NCBI RefSeq assembly: GCF_900142415.1
Contig: NZ_FRAU01000006.1
Span: 62,001-126,000, forward strand
DNA length: 64,000 bases
Origin: Rhodothermus profundi
GTDB taxonomy: Bacteria; Bacteroidota; Rhodothermia; Rhodothermales; Rhodothermaceae
Direction of reading: 5' to 3'
The notes beneath the pieces are model-generated. The model worked only from the letters and a program-made list of their open reading frames with translations, had not been told where the DNA came from and did no database searches. Shown in pieces: positions 40,077 through 48,356 of the stretch. Position numbers and translations under genes: made by a program. Within the stretch, counting starts at the first letter, position 1. Each line of letters begins with the position of its first letter.

Positions 40077-41963
40077 CTAACGTTTTTTATCGACACCAGG
40101 CAAGGAAACTTGAGGCGGTAGATCTGGAGCAGCGGATTCTCCTTCAATATGTTGGCGCATCTGCCGCCGCCAGGAAGTAGCGTAGCGGCCATTCATTGCC
40201 AGGAGTTGATGATGCGTGCCCTGCTCAACGACGCGTCCTTCGTCCATCACATAGATCAGGTCCGCCCGCATGGCTGTTGTAAATCGGTGGGTAATGATCA
40301 GCGCTGTCCGGCCGCGCACCAGCTCACCAAAACGGTCCATCCATTCGGCTTCGGTCCATGAGTCCATCGCACTAGTGGGCTCATCCAGCACAACGATAGG
40401 GGCCTGTCGATAAAAGGCACGGGCCAGGGACACGCGTTGCCATTCTCCTCCGCTGAGCTCCGCTCCTTCTTCCGAAAACCATTTACCCAGGGGCGTGTCA
40501 TATCCATAGGGCAGCTTACGGGCGATCTCGTCCACCATAGCGCTGCGCGCTGCCTGTTCGATGGCGTCTCGGGTGGGCGGCACTTTGAGATCGCCCAGTG
40601 TGATGTTACGGGCAAGCGTATCCTGATAGGGTACCGGAAACTGGAACAGCACGGTTATCGCGTCGAGCAGCTCGCGTCGGCGGAAGCGTCGCAGGTCGAT
40701 GCCATCAATCGTGACCCGCCCTTCATCTGGGTCATAGAATCGGCACAATAGCTTGATTAGCGTGCTTTTGCCAGCGCCATTGGCGCCAACGATGGCGACG
40801 GTCTTGCCTGCTGGAATGAACAGATTGAGTTGCTGCAGAACAGGTCGGTTGCTGCCCGGATAGCGAAACGTGACGTTTTCAAAACGAATCCCCTCCCGAA
40901 GGTGGCGGGGTACTGGTACAGGGTTTTCGGGGTCGGGCAAGCCTGTTGGAATTTCCAGGAACGTAAATAGGTGCTCCAGAAAAAGCGTGTTCGCGTACAT
41001 CTGTCCGGCGCTGCTGAGCAGCGCTCGCATCAGTCCCTGCCCCTGGTTGAACGCCTGGTAGAAGAGGGCCAGGTCGCCCAGTGAGGCCAGCCCGCGCAGC
41101 GCTCGTCCGACCATCCAGATCATGACAAGGGCGGTGGCCACCAATCCGACAAGGCCGGCTCCCAGACTGGCCCAGGCCTGCCGGCGCATCAGGTCCAGAC
41201 GCCCCTGTCGCAATCGCCGCCGCACTTCCTGGTATTGCTGCCGAAAGTGATCGGACAGGTCAAACACGCGCACCTCGGGAGCAAAAAAGGCCATGGTCAG
41301 CAGGCGGTCGAAATAGCCGGCTTTGCGCTGGTCTCCCGTGTGGGCTTTCCACCAGGCGTGCTCTCGGCGGTGATGATGCACCACAACAAATAGCGCAGGA
41401 AGGGTGGTAACGAGCAACGCCAGGGGTAACCACACACTGTAGTGCATGAGAATGGCGGCAATGCTCACCAGCGTTACGCCGTTCTGCAGCAGGCTGCCCA
41501 GATTATCGAGCAGGGACAGCGAGCGGTTCGCCGCCTCGCTGTTAGCCCGCTCCAGGTGGTCGTAATAGTCCGGGTTGTCGTAGAAGGCCAGATCGACCTC
41601 GGCGGCTTTGGCATGGATCAGGCTTTTGACATGATCTAGTAAATGTTCAGCCTGGGCGGTGCGGATCCAGCCTGTCAGGCCGCTCAACCCCTGCGAAAGC
41701 AACAGCACGCCCCCCATGAGGAGGGCTGGCCACAGGACGGGCTGGACCGTCTCCCAAGAGAGCCCTCCGCCGATGGCTGCAGCCACTGCATCCACCAGGT
41801 GCTTGGTCAGGTACACCAGTGTGGCTGGCAGCACGCCTCCGACGAGCAGAAGCAGCAGCCACAGCAGCGTCCAGCGGCCCGTTGCCTCCCAGATAAGTCG
41901 TAGCGCCCGTACCAGATAGGTCGTCTTCAGACGCGCTTCCTGAAGTACCCAGCGCCACGACAC
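40077..41963 (-). CDS. ABC exporter of the RiPP cluster (lasso D type)
   Basis: 628 residues from GTG 41963. An N-terminal membrane domain with about six segments (LLWLLLLLVGGVLPATLVYL; LVGLVATALVMIWMVG) precedes an ATPase domain with Walker A GANGAGKSTL, signature LSGGEWQRVSLARA, Walker B IVVLDEPTSAMD and the switch His in IITHRF. There is no N-terminal C39 peptidase domain, so it cannot trim leaders. Lasso clusters usually hold such an exporter for secretion and self-protection. It lies 79 bases after the third precursor-like gene. Confidence 0.92.
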   Translation of the reverse strand: MSWRWVLQEARLKTTYLVRALRLIWEATGRWTLLWLLLLLVGGVLPATLVYLTKHLVDAVAAAIGGGLSWETVQPVLWPALLMGGVLLLSQGLSGLTGWIRTAQAEHLLDHVKSLIHAKAAEVDLAFYDNPDYYDHLERANSEAANRSLSLLDNLGSLLQNGVTLVSIAAILMHYSVWLPLALLVTTLPALFVVVHHHRREHAWWKAHTGDQRKAGYFDRLLTMAFFAPEVRVFDLSDHFRQQYQEVRRRLRQGRLDLMRRQAWASLGAGLVGLVATALVMIWMVGRALRGLASLGDLALFYQAFNQGQGLMRALLSSAGQMYANTLFLEHLFTFLEIPTGLPDPENPVPVPRHLREGIRFENVTFRYPGSNRPVLQQLNLFIPAGKTVAIVGANGAGKSTLIKLLCRFYDPDEGRVTIDGIDLRRFRRRELLDAITVLFQFPVPYQDTLARNITLGDLKVPPTRDAIEQAARSAMVDEIARKLPYGYDTPLGKWFSEEGAELSGGEWQRVSLARAFYRQAPIVVLDEPTSAMDSWTEAEWMDRFGELVRGRTALIITHRFTTAMRADLIYVMDEGRVVEQGTHHQLLAMNGRYATSWRRQMRQHIEGESAAPDLPPQVSLPGVDKKR

Positions 41964-42042
41964 GGTAACCGCTTCCGTTATGCTTCAAAAATGGATGCAC
42001 ATGAGACGACCAAAAGGCAGCGCAGTTTCAAGATGGCTCTGC

Positions 42043-42258
42043 TCAGGGGCCGCTCAGGTTATCATACGGACAGGGGTTATGGTTGTGCTGGTGTCCCCAG
42101 GGTCCTCCGCCCCAACCCCGTCCTCCTCGCTGACCCCAGCCGCCCCATGGAAGGCCCGGTGGCCGTCCCCATCCTGATCCGGTGAGTGTTTCCAAAGAAC
42201 CAAACTCCTTGAGCGTGGGACGCGCCCACGACTTCTTGGGCACTACAGCGTCCGACAT
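42043..42258 (-). CDS. RiPP precursor candidate 3, Gly/Trp/His-rich core
   Basis: 71 residues from ATG 42258, with a GGAG ribosome site at 42266-42269. Residues 11-27 carry the lasso leader spacing: Trp11-x2-Pro14-x-Leu16-x3-Gly20-x5-Thr26-Gly27. The predicted core from Ser28 (44 residues) is mostly Gly, Trp, Pro and Arg, then a His/Asn patch (HQHNHN), and has one Cys (63) and one Asp (66). No acidic residue occurs at core positions 7-9, so a classical lasso ring is not possible. It lies between a terminator and the exporter gene. Glycine-rich antimicrobial or metal binding are guesses. Confidence 0.65.
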   Translation of the reverse strand: MSDAVVPKKSWARPTLKEFGSLETLTGSGWGRPPGLPWGGWGQRGGRGWGGGPWGHQHNHNPCPYDNLSGP

Positions 42259-42269
42259 GGCACAACTCC

Positions 42270-42299
42270 ATTTAGGTGAAAGAGCAGCCTTACCTAAAT
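42270..42299 (-). promoter_or_regulatory. Hairpin next to the ribosome site of precursor 3
   Basis: On the - strand ATTTAGGT, a 14-base loop and ACCTAAAT form a perfect 8-bp stem that ends directly beside the GGAG ribosome site (42266-42269). It could tune translation or stability of the precursor mRNA. Confidence 0.45.
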
Positions 42300-42383
42300 A
42301 AAAGATAACTCGGGTTAATGAGAGCCGCTATTCGTTTTGTCCCGCTGACTATGCGCTTTTGGCGCAATCCAGATAAGCTTTAC

Positions 42384-42418
42384 AAAAAAGGTGCGGTGCT
42401 TTTTAACACCGCACCTTT
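42384..42418 (-). terminator. Terminator after precursor 2
   Basis: On the - strand AAAGGTGCGGTG, an 8-base loop with four unpaired A, and CACCGCACCTTT run into further T residues (TTTTTT in all). It begins 24 bases after the stop of precursor 2 and separates the two paralogous precursors and their upstream operon from precursor 3 and the exporter. Confidence 0.92.
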
Positions 42419-42442
42419 CTCGGGAGTTACGTTGCGGCAAAG

Positions 42443-42532
42443 CTAGCGGCAGTCACTGAGGGAACCAGGGCCCAGATCGGCGTCATACCGTCCGCCCTGT
42501 TTGCCGTACCAGCACCCATCGGAGCTGGCCGT
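42443..42532. repeat. Duplicated core cassette, copy in precursor 2
   Basis: This 90-base tract (codons Thr24 to stop) matches 42669-42758 at 85 of 90 positions by hand alignment, while the leader codons before it match at only about 60 per cent. Confidence 0.85.
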
Positions 42533-42601
42533 CACCTGCTCAGCTTTACCGTGCGTGACAAGCACCGGCTTTTGCCACGGACGTTTGAGTGTTTCACGCA
42601 T
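42443..42601 (-). CDS. RiPP precursor candidate 2 (52 residues, lasso-type leader)
   Basis: 52 residues read directly from the - strand: ATG 42601, stop TAG at 42443, AAAGGT ribosome site 6 bases upstream (42608-42613). The leader has Trp9-x2-Pro12-x-Leu14-x3-Gly18-x5-Thr24-Ala25, the lasso leader spacing with Trp in place of Tyr. The predicted 27-residue core starts at Ser26 and holds Cys30, a GCWYGKQGGRYDADLGP stretch and Cys51. It differs from its paralogue at 42669 by only two core residues (Tyr/Phe, Arg/Gln), while the leaders differ widely. Core acidic residues are at positions 3, 15, 17 and 25, none at 7-9. Confidence 0.8.
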   Translation of the reverse strand: MRETLKRPWQKPVLVTHGKAEQVTASSDGCWYGKQGGRYDADLGPGSLSDCR

Positions 42602-42668
42602 GGCAGCACCTTTATGTTTAGGTGGATGGGGTCTTACAGGTACTACCGATTACGCGATCCGCGCACCC

Positions 42669-42758
42669 TTATCGGCAGTCACTGAGGGAACCAGGGCCCA
42701 GATCGGCGTCATACTGCCCGCCCTGTTTGCCGAACCAGCACCCATCGGAGCTGGCCGT
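42669..42758. repeat. Duplicated core cassette, copy in precursor 1
   Basis: Partner of 42443-42532, offset 226 bases. A run of 43 bases including the last codons is identical in both copies; most of the differences lie in the stop codon and in the two variable core residues. Confidence 0.85.
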
Positions 42759-42827
42759 AATCTCCTGGGGCTTTCCGTGGACAACTAAGACCGGCGCTTT
42801 CCAGGAGCGTTTGACAACGTTACGCAT
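42669..42827 (-). CDS. RiPP precursor candidate 1 (52 residues, lasso-type leader)
   Basis: 52 residues read directly from the - strand: ATG 42827, stop TAA at 42669, with a strong GGAGG ribosome site 7 bases upstream (42835-42839). The leader KRSWKAPVLVVHGKPQEITA has the W-x2-P-x-L-x3-G-x5-T pattern that the PqqD-like protein should bind. The predicted core from Ser26 contains Cys30, GCWFGKQGGQYDADLGP and Cys51. It lies 107 bases after the asparagine-synthetase-like gene and 67 bases before its paralogue, so it is probably expressed with the biosynthetic operon. The modification is not known. Confidence 0.82.
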   Translation of the reverse strand: MRNVVKRSWKAPVLVVHGKPQEITASSDGCWFGKQGGQYDADLGPGSLSDCR

Positions 42828-42934
42828 AGCAATACCTCCACAAAACGTTTATTGGACAGGTTTCGGGTAAAAAGATGCGGATGCTACGGGTACGAGTCAT
42901 ACCAGGAATGGCGGCACTTACGTGCGCTTTTGGC

Positions 42935-44971
42935 TCACTCAACTTTACGCCAACTTGGAAAAGCCCCAACAGCTTTCAGCCAGTGCTGTAGGATAAGACA
43001 CAGGTACAACGCCATATCTACCGTTGGGTTCGTGTCCGCCTGACGTGCCTGCAGGTGATCCCATGCCTGGCGCAGTCGCACCGGCTCTACAAAGGGTTGA
43101 AGCAAAGCGCTTGAAGCAACCATCTGGGCAATGCGCGCTGCTTCAAACCGTAATAGTCCAGAAGTGAATCCATATCCAATATTCGCTTTAGACGAACGCC
43201 ATTGGACCACCGGCGGTAAAATCCCCTCAAGAGCGTTGCGAAGAAGATAACGCGCCCACCCTTTCCGGAGTTTATAGCTTAGGGGCAACTGCAAGCTGAA
43301 CGAGATTACGCGCCGGTCAAAAAAAGGGAATCGTTCTTCAACAGCGAGCCATCCAATGCGAGCATTTGCAAATTCAAGAACCCACTGCCATATTCCTCCC
43401 ACTAACTGGGCCCAGTGCTCTTGACGGGGATGCCACGCACGCTGCCGGTTGGTTTGATGCTGAGCCAGCCATTGCTCTATCAGCGGGGATAAATGATAAG
43501 CTTCTGAAAAACGGACAAGTTTTTCTTGTTGACGCAACCGCTGATGCTCTCGCTTTCGACGCCATGCTACAGGCACCCATGGCCGCACGCCCGCCTGCAT
43601 CAGAAGCTTTCTGAAAGGAATATCGAATCTACGTTGCAGATACCATCCCCCTTTCCAGAAATGCCACCACTGAAAAGAGCGAGCCCATCGCTCAAGAATT
43701 GCGCCCCCGAATTTTTGCGCAACCCGTCTCGCAGAGAGTCCTTCCACCTGAGCAAAACGTTCGACTTCCCGGGCAAACTGGTCCCACTGGCCTCGGTAAA
43801 AAAGATCAGCCAGTAGCGCCCATCCATAAGTAAGTACACTGTCGCCATCCAGGCCACTCAGTATAACTCGCACATTGTGCGTCTTCAGCGCCTGTGCTAC
43901 GCCAACAGGAATATGATAATTTGTAGAGAAAAAGGGCTGACCGTAGATTGAAAGTATCTGGTCCAGATGTACCAAAGGACTGACCTGATCAGCCTGAAAT
44001 ACATGAGGACACAGATTAGGAAAGCGTTGAATTACAGCCTCGGCATATTTACGTTCATCAATATGCGCGCGTTGCGCTGCCGGTATCCTGTCAAAGACAG
44101 CAGTTCCCGCATGCAACACTTGCGGCCTTAGCAGATAGGCTGCCATGCTGGTAACCGATGACGAATCGAGCCCGCCACTGAGCTGGGAACCGATTGGAAA
44201 CGCACTGCGGAGCCGGCAGCGAACCGCCTCCTCAAAACAGGCGCGAAACGCCTCGACGTATTCGGCCTCGGTGCGAAAGCGCAGCTCCTGCTCCAGATCA
44301 GGCTGCCAGTAGCGCCAGCGGCGCAGTCCCTGAACGTCTACCTGCAGCGCATGCCCGCCGGGAAGTCGCCGTATGGCCTGGTAAAACGTGCGTTCTTTTT
44401 CGGTATACTGTGTCTGCGCCAGGAAATGCAGAATCATTTCCTCGTCAATGTCCTGCGGTACTTCGGGCAGCAGCCGCACGGCAGGTAGAAGCGTGGCGAA
44501 AGCAAAACGGTGGCGGTCATACAGGTAGTAAAACGGCCGCACGCCCATACCGTCCCGTGCTGCAAACAGCCGTCGGGCCTGCCGGTCCCAGATGGCAAAG
44601 GCGAAGTCCCCGATCAGACGGTCCGGACAGGCAGTGCCCCAGCGTCGATAGGCTGCCAGAATCAGCTCAGCGTCTGTTATGGGCTGCGCATCCCGGGAAC
44701 GAAGCTGCAGGGCTCGCAGCAGTTCGTCGCGGTTGTCGATGCGCGCATCGGCAACCAGCACCAGATCTCCTTCCGAAGCGATCAGGGGCTGCTGCTCATG
44801 CAACGACTCCGGTGTGGTATGCAGCATCCAATGGGCCAAGAACACGGAGCCTTCCTGCCAATAGCTGTGTCCATCTGGCCCACGATGCGCCAGTGTCTTC
44901 AGCGCCGGTTGCAGCGTTTCAAGCGCTATCGGCCGTCCATTAAAGTGAATTATTCCCAAAATGGCGCTCAT
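42935..44971 (-). CDS. Asparagine-synthetase-like RiPP cyclase (lasso C type)
   Basis: 678 residues. The N-terminal glutaminase-like domain (about 1-200; LAHRGPDGHSYW) begins MSAILGII, so the catalytic Cys2 of glutamine-using AsnB is replaced by Ser and ammonia release from Gln is unlikely. The synthetase domain has the ATP-pyrophosphatase loop SGGLDSSSV at 265-273. Lasso cyclases (McjC type) have this same plan and adenylate an Asp or Glu side chain of the core. The gene overlaps the HprK-like gene by 4 bases (ATGA) and lies directly before the two precursors. Base composition falls sharply after about residue 280. Confidence 0.85.
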   Translation of the reverse strand: MSAILGIIHFNGRPIALETLQPALKTLAHRGPDGHSYWQEGSVFLAHWMLHTTPESLHEQQPLIASEGDLVLVADARIDNRDELLRALQLRSRDAQPITDAELILAAYRRWGTACPDRLIGDFAFAIWDRQARRLFAARDGMGVRPFYYLYDRHRFAFATLLPAVRLLPEVPQDIDEEMILHFLAQTQYTEKERTFYQAIRRLPGGHALQVDVQGLRRWRYWQPDLEQELRFRTEAEYVEAFRACFEEAVRCRLRSAFPIGSQLSGGLDSSSVTSMAAYLLRPQVLHAGTAVFDRIPAAQRAHIDERKYAEAVIQRFPNLCPHVFQADQVSPLVHLDQILSIYGQPFFSTNYHIPVGVAQALKTHNVRVILSGLDGDSVLTYGWALLADLFYRGQWDQFAREVERFAQVEGLSARRVAQKFGGAILERWARSFQWWHFWKGGWYLQRRFDIPFRKLLMQAGVRPWVPVAWRRKREHQRLRQQEKLVRFSEAYHLSPLIEQWLAQHQTNRQRAWHPRQEHWAQLVGGIWQWVLEFANARIGWLAVEERFPFFDRRVISFSLQLPLSYKLRKGWARYLLRNALEGILPPVVQWRSSKANIGYGFTSGLLRFEAARIAQMVASSALLQPFVEPVRLRQAWDHLQARQADTNPTVDMALYLCLILQHWLKAVGAFPSWRKVE

Positions 44972-45930
44972 GCACGCTCCTGCTGCATAAACGCTTCGAT
45001 AGCAGCCACTACGTCAGGCAGCAATTCCAATCCTGGAGGACGCTCCAGTGCCATCACAGGCACGTAGCGCGTCAGATACCCTACCTGCTGGAGATGCCGC
45101 GCTAAAGTCCGGGTTTGCTCCAGTAACACCCGCGTGTACGTGTGCAGCAGCAGCTCAAGAAAAGCTTCCTGTCCGCTCAATGGGCGAATTTGAATGGTCT
45201 CGCCGGGACGCAACGCAAACAGAGCCGCCAGGGGCAGCGGTCGATCTACGCTCTGGGGCACGCGGGTTACCCGTTTGTCAATAGCCGGATGCACGCGGGG
45301 CAATCCATCCGGCATTGTATGCATGGCCTGCGCCAGCGCATCTGGCCAGAGCTTGAGCTGTGGATAGGAGGGCAGAACCAGTGGAGGGCCATCAGACTGC
45401 TCATCCAGCACCAGCACATCATCGGTTACCAGCTGATAGCCCCGAGCATGCAGCGCGGCGGCCATGGTCGACTTGCCGTACCCCTTTTCAGCAATAAAGG
45501 CAACGACGCGCTCTCCCATGGCCACTGCACTGGCATGCAGCACCAGGTGGCCGCGCTGATGCATCAGGATGCCCAGTCCGATACCTAGGATGAGCACCCG
45601 TAGCGTTTCGGCTGGAAGGTCTTCTGGCACGTCAAACGTAATGCGTCGTCCCTCTTCAATGCGCAATAATCCTACCTGGTCGTAGATCAGCAGCGCTTCT
45701 GATGGCGTTACGCGCAGTCGGTTCCCTACCCGCTTTAGCCCGCGGGCCAGGGGCTTGAGATTCGCCCGGTAGACGAAAATCTCTCCCGGCGCTGGCTGAG
45801 CCGCCCGTAGCTCCGGAAGAGGAATTTCGGAGCAGAGATGCAGTCCATAGATCGAATAGTGATACGGCCACTTCTGGCCTGAATCTGCTGTCCTCTCGGA
45901 TGCCACTGCGGAAGACGGGTTGTTCGGCAT
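44968..45930 (-). CDS. HprK-like kinase of the RiPP cluster
   Basis: 320 residues. The start region PYHYSIYGLHLCSEIPLPEL and the central HLVLHASAVAMGERVVAFIAEKGYGKSTMAAAL with a P-loop (residues 147-155) are typical of the HprK-like proteins found beside lasso and related RiPP cyclases; VTDDVLVLD supplies the second acidic motif. Some members phosphorylate a Ser near the lasso peptide C-terminus, and the predicted cores here contain SLSDCR at their ends. Whether this enzyme acts on them is not known. It is translationally coupled to the cyclase gene. Confidence 0.82.
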   Translation of the reverse strand: MPNNPSSAVASERTADSGQKWPYHYSIYGLHLCSEIPLPELRAAQPAPGEIFVYRANLKPLARGLKRVGNRLRVTPSEALLIYDQVGLLRIEEGRRITFDVPEDLPAETLRVLILGIGLGILMHQRGHLVLHASAVAMGERVVAFIAEKGYGKSTMAAALHARGYQLVTDDVLVLDEQSDGPPLVLPSYPQLKLWPDALAQAMHTMPDGLPRVHPAIDKRVTRVPQSVDRPLPLAALFALRPGETIQIRPLSGQEAFLELLLHTYTRVLLEQTRTLARHLQQVGYLTRYVPVMALERPPGLELLPDVVAAIEAFMQQERA

Positions 45931-45984
45931 GCAACGCTGGCTTTTACCTCAGCAAGGGAACAGGTGCCCCGCTCTTGTTGCAAT

Positions 45985-47142
45985 TTAGTTTACCTGACTG
46001 CCTTCCGGATGCGCCGATGGCGCATCTACCGAGCAAGTTTCGGCATACGTCGGAGGGCGACGCCAGCGCAGGCGTGCAATGACAGGACGGTGATCCGAAA
46101 GCTGAACGGCCGGAACCGTTCCCTCCAGCACCTCCCATTCACGGCTGACCAATACATGATCAATGCGTACCAGCGGCCGCGCCGCCGGCCAGGTAGGCGT
46201 TGCAACACCTCCCAGACGGCCCGCTACGCGCAGACCTTGAGCCAGTTGACCGTAGAACCACTGGTCTGGCGTACTGTTGAAGTCCCCACTCAGGATAAGC
46301 GGCAACTGCTCCTGCGCAATCCATGCGCGGAGTTGCCGTACCTGCCGGGCTCGTTGCAGCATAGCCTTGCGATAGGCACCAAGCCATTGCCGCCAGGCTG
46401 CGAGGCGTTTCCAGTGGCCATTACGCAGCATTTCCCAGGGCTTGACCGGTCCGTATGACTGGAGCCGCACATTGTAGTGCACAAAGCGGCGCCCTTGCCA
46501 GCACAGCTCACTCCGAACGGCCTGATAGATGAGCCCTTCAGGGCCGCGTGCCAGCGGACGAGTCTCTTGCTGCATAACCGGCAGGCGTGTCATGGTGACC
46601 ACCTCAGCAAACATGGGCCCGCGTGCGGAGTCGGGCGTCGAGAATTGATAGCCCTGCCGTTCCACTAACGGACGCAAATGGTGAATCAGTCGAACGGTGG
46701 ACGTACGCTGAGGCCGAATAAAACGCCAGACGCCCACCTCCTGGAAGCTTATCACCTGCGGACGATAATGGGACGCAAAGGCCAGCAGCGTATCGCCCAG
46801 GCCCGGCTGATGCGTATCCGGTAGGTTGTAAGTCATGACCACAAGGGTATCCCCACGCGCATTTTCTGACGATACCTCGTAGAACGGAGCATGCCGCAGG
46901 CCATACAGCACCAGAGCCAGCAGTGCGCCTCCTGACCAGATCCAGCGCCGTTGCCATAGCATTAGCACAGCCCACCCTCCAAGTGCAGCGACCAGCAACG
47001 GTAGTCCCACAGCGAGTAGCTGCAACCACCAGGCTACTTCGGGAGGAATCCAGTAGGCCAGATAGGCAACCGCAAAAAGCCCCAGCAGACTTCCTCCCCC
47101 TGCATAGAAGAGCAGAGGAAGGGGCTTGCGAGCAGATGGCAT
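45985..47142 (-). CDS. Membrane-anchored endonuclease/exonuclease/phosphatase family protein
   Basis: 385 residues. Three membrane segments fill the first 85 residues (FYAGGGSLLGLFAVAYLAYW; LLAVGLPLLVAALGGWAVLML; WSGGALLALVLYGL). The rest is an EEP-fold domain with MTYNLPDT, the metal-binding Glu in SFQEVG, the catalytic GDFNSTPD and the final SDHRPV. The family includes nucleases, phosphodiesterases and phosphatases, and the substrate is not evident. It lies 7 bases after the SAF-domain oxidoreductase and 54 before the HprK-like gene, inside the same - strand operon. Confidence 0.85.
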   Translation of the reverse strand: MPSARKPLPLLFYAGGGSLLGLFAVAYLAYWIPPEVAWWLQLLAVGLPLLVAALGGWAVLMLWQRRWIWSGGALLALVLYGLRHAPFYEVSSENARGDTLVVMTYNLPDTHQPGLGDTLLAFASHYRPQVISFQEVGVWRFIRPQRTSTVRLIHHLRPLVERQGYQFSTPDSARGPMFAEVVTMTRLPVMQQETRPLARGPEGLIYQAVRSELCWQGRRFVHYNVRLQSYGPVKPWEMLRNGHWKRLAAWRQWLGAYRKAMLQRARQVRQLRAWIAQEQLPLILSGDFNSTPDQWFYGQLAQGLRVAGRLGGVATPTWPAARPLVRIDHVLVSREWEVLEGTVPAVQLSDHRPVIARLRWRRPPTYAETCSVDAPSAHPEGSQVN

Positions 47143-47149
47143 GAAGCGT

Positions 47150-48349
47150 TTAACGCGTGGTCGTTGCGGTTACGGGCTGTTCTTCGACGGCCTTTTTCAG
47201 TCGCACCCGCTCCAGGATTTCCTGCCAGGCGCGCAGCGCCAGCGTATCGGGTAGCTCCACGTCGTCAAAGCGAATTAACTCGCCGGGTTCGATGTCGCGC
47301 GTCAGCATAGCCCCTGCCATGAGACCGATCGGGACATGATCCGGTTCGTCCAGAATGCGCACCGCCTCGCCCCGCACATCAAAGCTTCCGATTCCCCGTT
47401 CAATGCGGGTGCCTTTGGCAAGAGGGCGTTTGGCAACGGTGGCCACACTGATGCGCGGATGGCTTGTGTTGTTCAGCAGAATGCGCCGCTCGAAAAGCAC
47501 GCGTCGAATGGTTTTCTGGATTTCAAGATGGCAGAGATGGAACGGGCGTAGCAGGACATAATAGGGGCCATCGCCCAGTTTGAGATACTGCAGATAGTCG
47601 CGCTGATAGTCGTCGTGTTCGGCTGCAATGAACACGCCAGCCGGCGCGCCGGGTGAGAGCACGTAGTCGCTGATCGGATGTCCGAGCCGGCGGGCGCCAT
47701 CCGCTAGCGTACGCGCCCCTACTTCCACATCAGGCGACTGAATGCCCAGCATGCCACGTACGGCAATATCGGCCCCCAGTCCATTGGCTACCAGGGCTTG
47801 CTCGATCTGCACCTTGGTGCCATCGGTAAAGGCAGTCACCTGCGGAAGTGTAATCCCCTGTTTTCGGGCCCAGAAGTGCATCTCTTCAGGAGTGGGATTA
47901 TGGTTCAGGTAGCGTTTGATATTGCCATAAACCAGCGGCCGGAATCCCATCTGCAGAATATCTTCGCGCAGCGCAGCCAGGCAGCCCGGCTGGTCGCCCT
48001 CCGCTTCGGTCAGCAGCCCGCGATCGACAAAGTAGGAGCCGGTCGTAATGTGAAACTCTGCATCCATGGTTACGACCGGCAGTCCGGCTTCCAGCACCCG
48101 GTTAACCACTTCCGTTGCATGAATCACATCGCCACTGCACTCGACCACCAGATCGGCATGTTCAATCAGGTCGTCCAGGCTGTTGGTAAGGAGTTCCGGT
48201 CGCGGAAAATCTGGGCGATTGCGAATGTCGGTACGCGTCAAGACGCGGGTTACGCGCAGATCCTTTACATGCTGCATCGCCATGACAAAGCCGCGGGCGA
48301 TGAAGCCGCTGCCAACCACCCCGATGCGATAGGAATCTGCCATGGACAT
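47150..48349 (-). CDS. NAD(P)-dependent oxidoreductase with C-terminal SAF domain
   Basis: 399 residues. An N-terminal Rossmann fold (RIGVVGSGFIARGFVMAM) resembles homoserine dehydrogenase-like enzymes. The middle has the segment HFWARKQGITLPQVTAFTDG, and the end is a SAF domain (VAKRPLAKGTRIERGIGSFD; MLTRDIEPGELIRFDDVELP), known from sialic acid synthases and related sugar enzymes. The reaction is unknown. It lies between the GMC oxidoreductase and the EEP protein with 7-base gaps on both sides, so it belongs to the operon. ATG 48343 is an alternative start. Confidence 0.82.
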   Translation of the reverse strand: MSMADSYRIGVVGSGFIARGFVMAMQHVKDLRVTRVLTRTDIRNRPDFPRPELLTNSLDDLIEHADLVVECSGDVIHATEVVNRVLEAGLPVVTMDAEFHITTGSYFVDRGLLTEAEGDQPGCLAALREDILQMGFRPLVYGNIKRYLNHNPTPEEMHFWARKQGITLPQVTAFTDGTKVQIEQALVANGLGADIAVRGMLGIQSPDVEVGARTLADGARRLGHPISDYVLSPGAPAGVFIAAEHDDYQRDYLQYLKLGDGPYYVLLRPFHLCHLEIQKTIRRVLFERRILLNNTSHPRISVATVAKRPLAKGTRIERGIGSFDVRGEAVRILDEPDHVPIGLMAGAMLTRDIEPGELIRFDDVELPDTLALRAWQEILERVRLKKAVEEQPVTATTTR

Positions 48350-48356
48350 TCACTCG

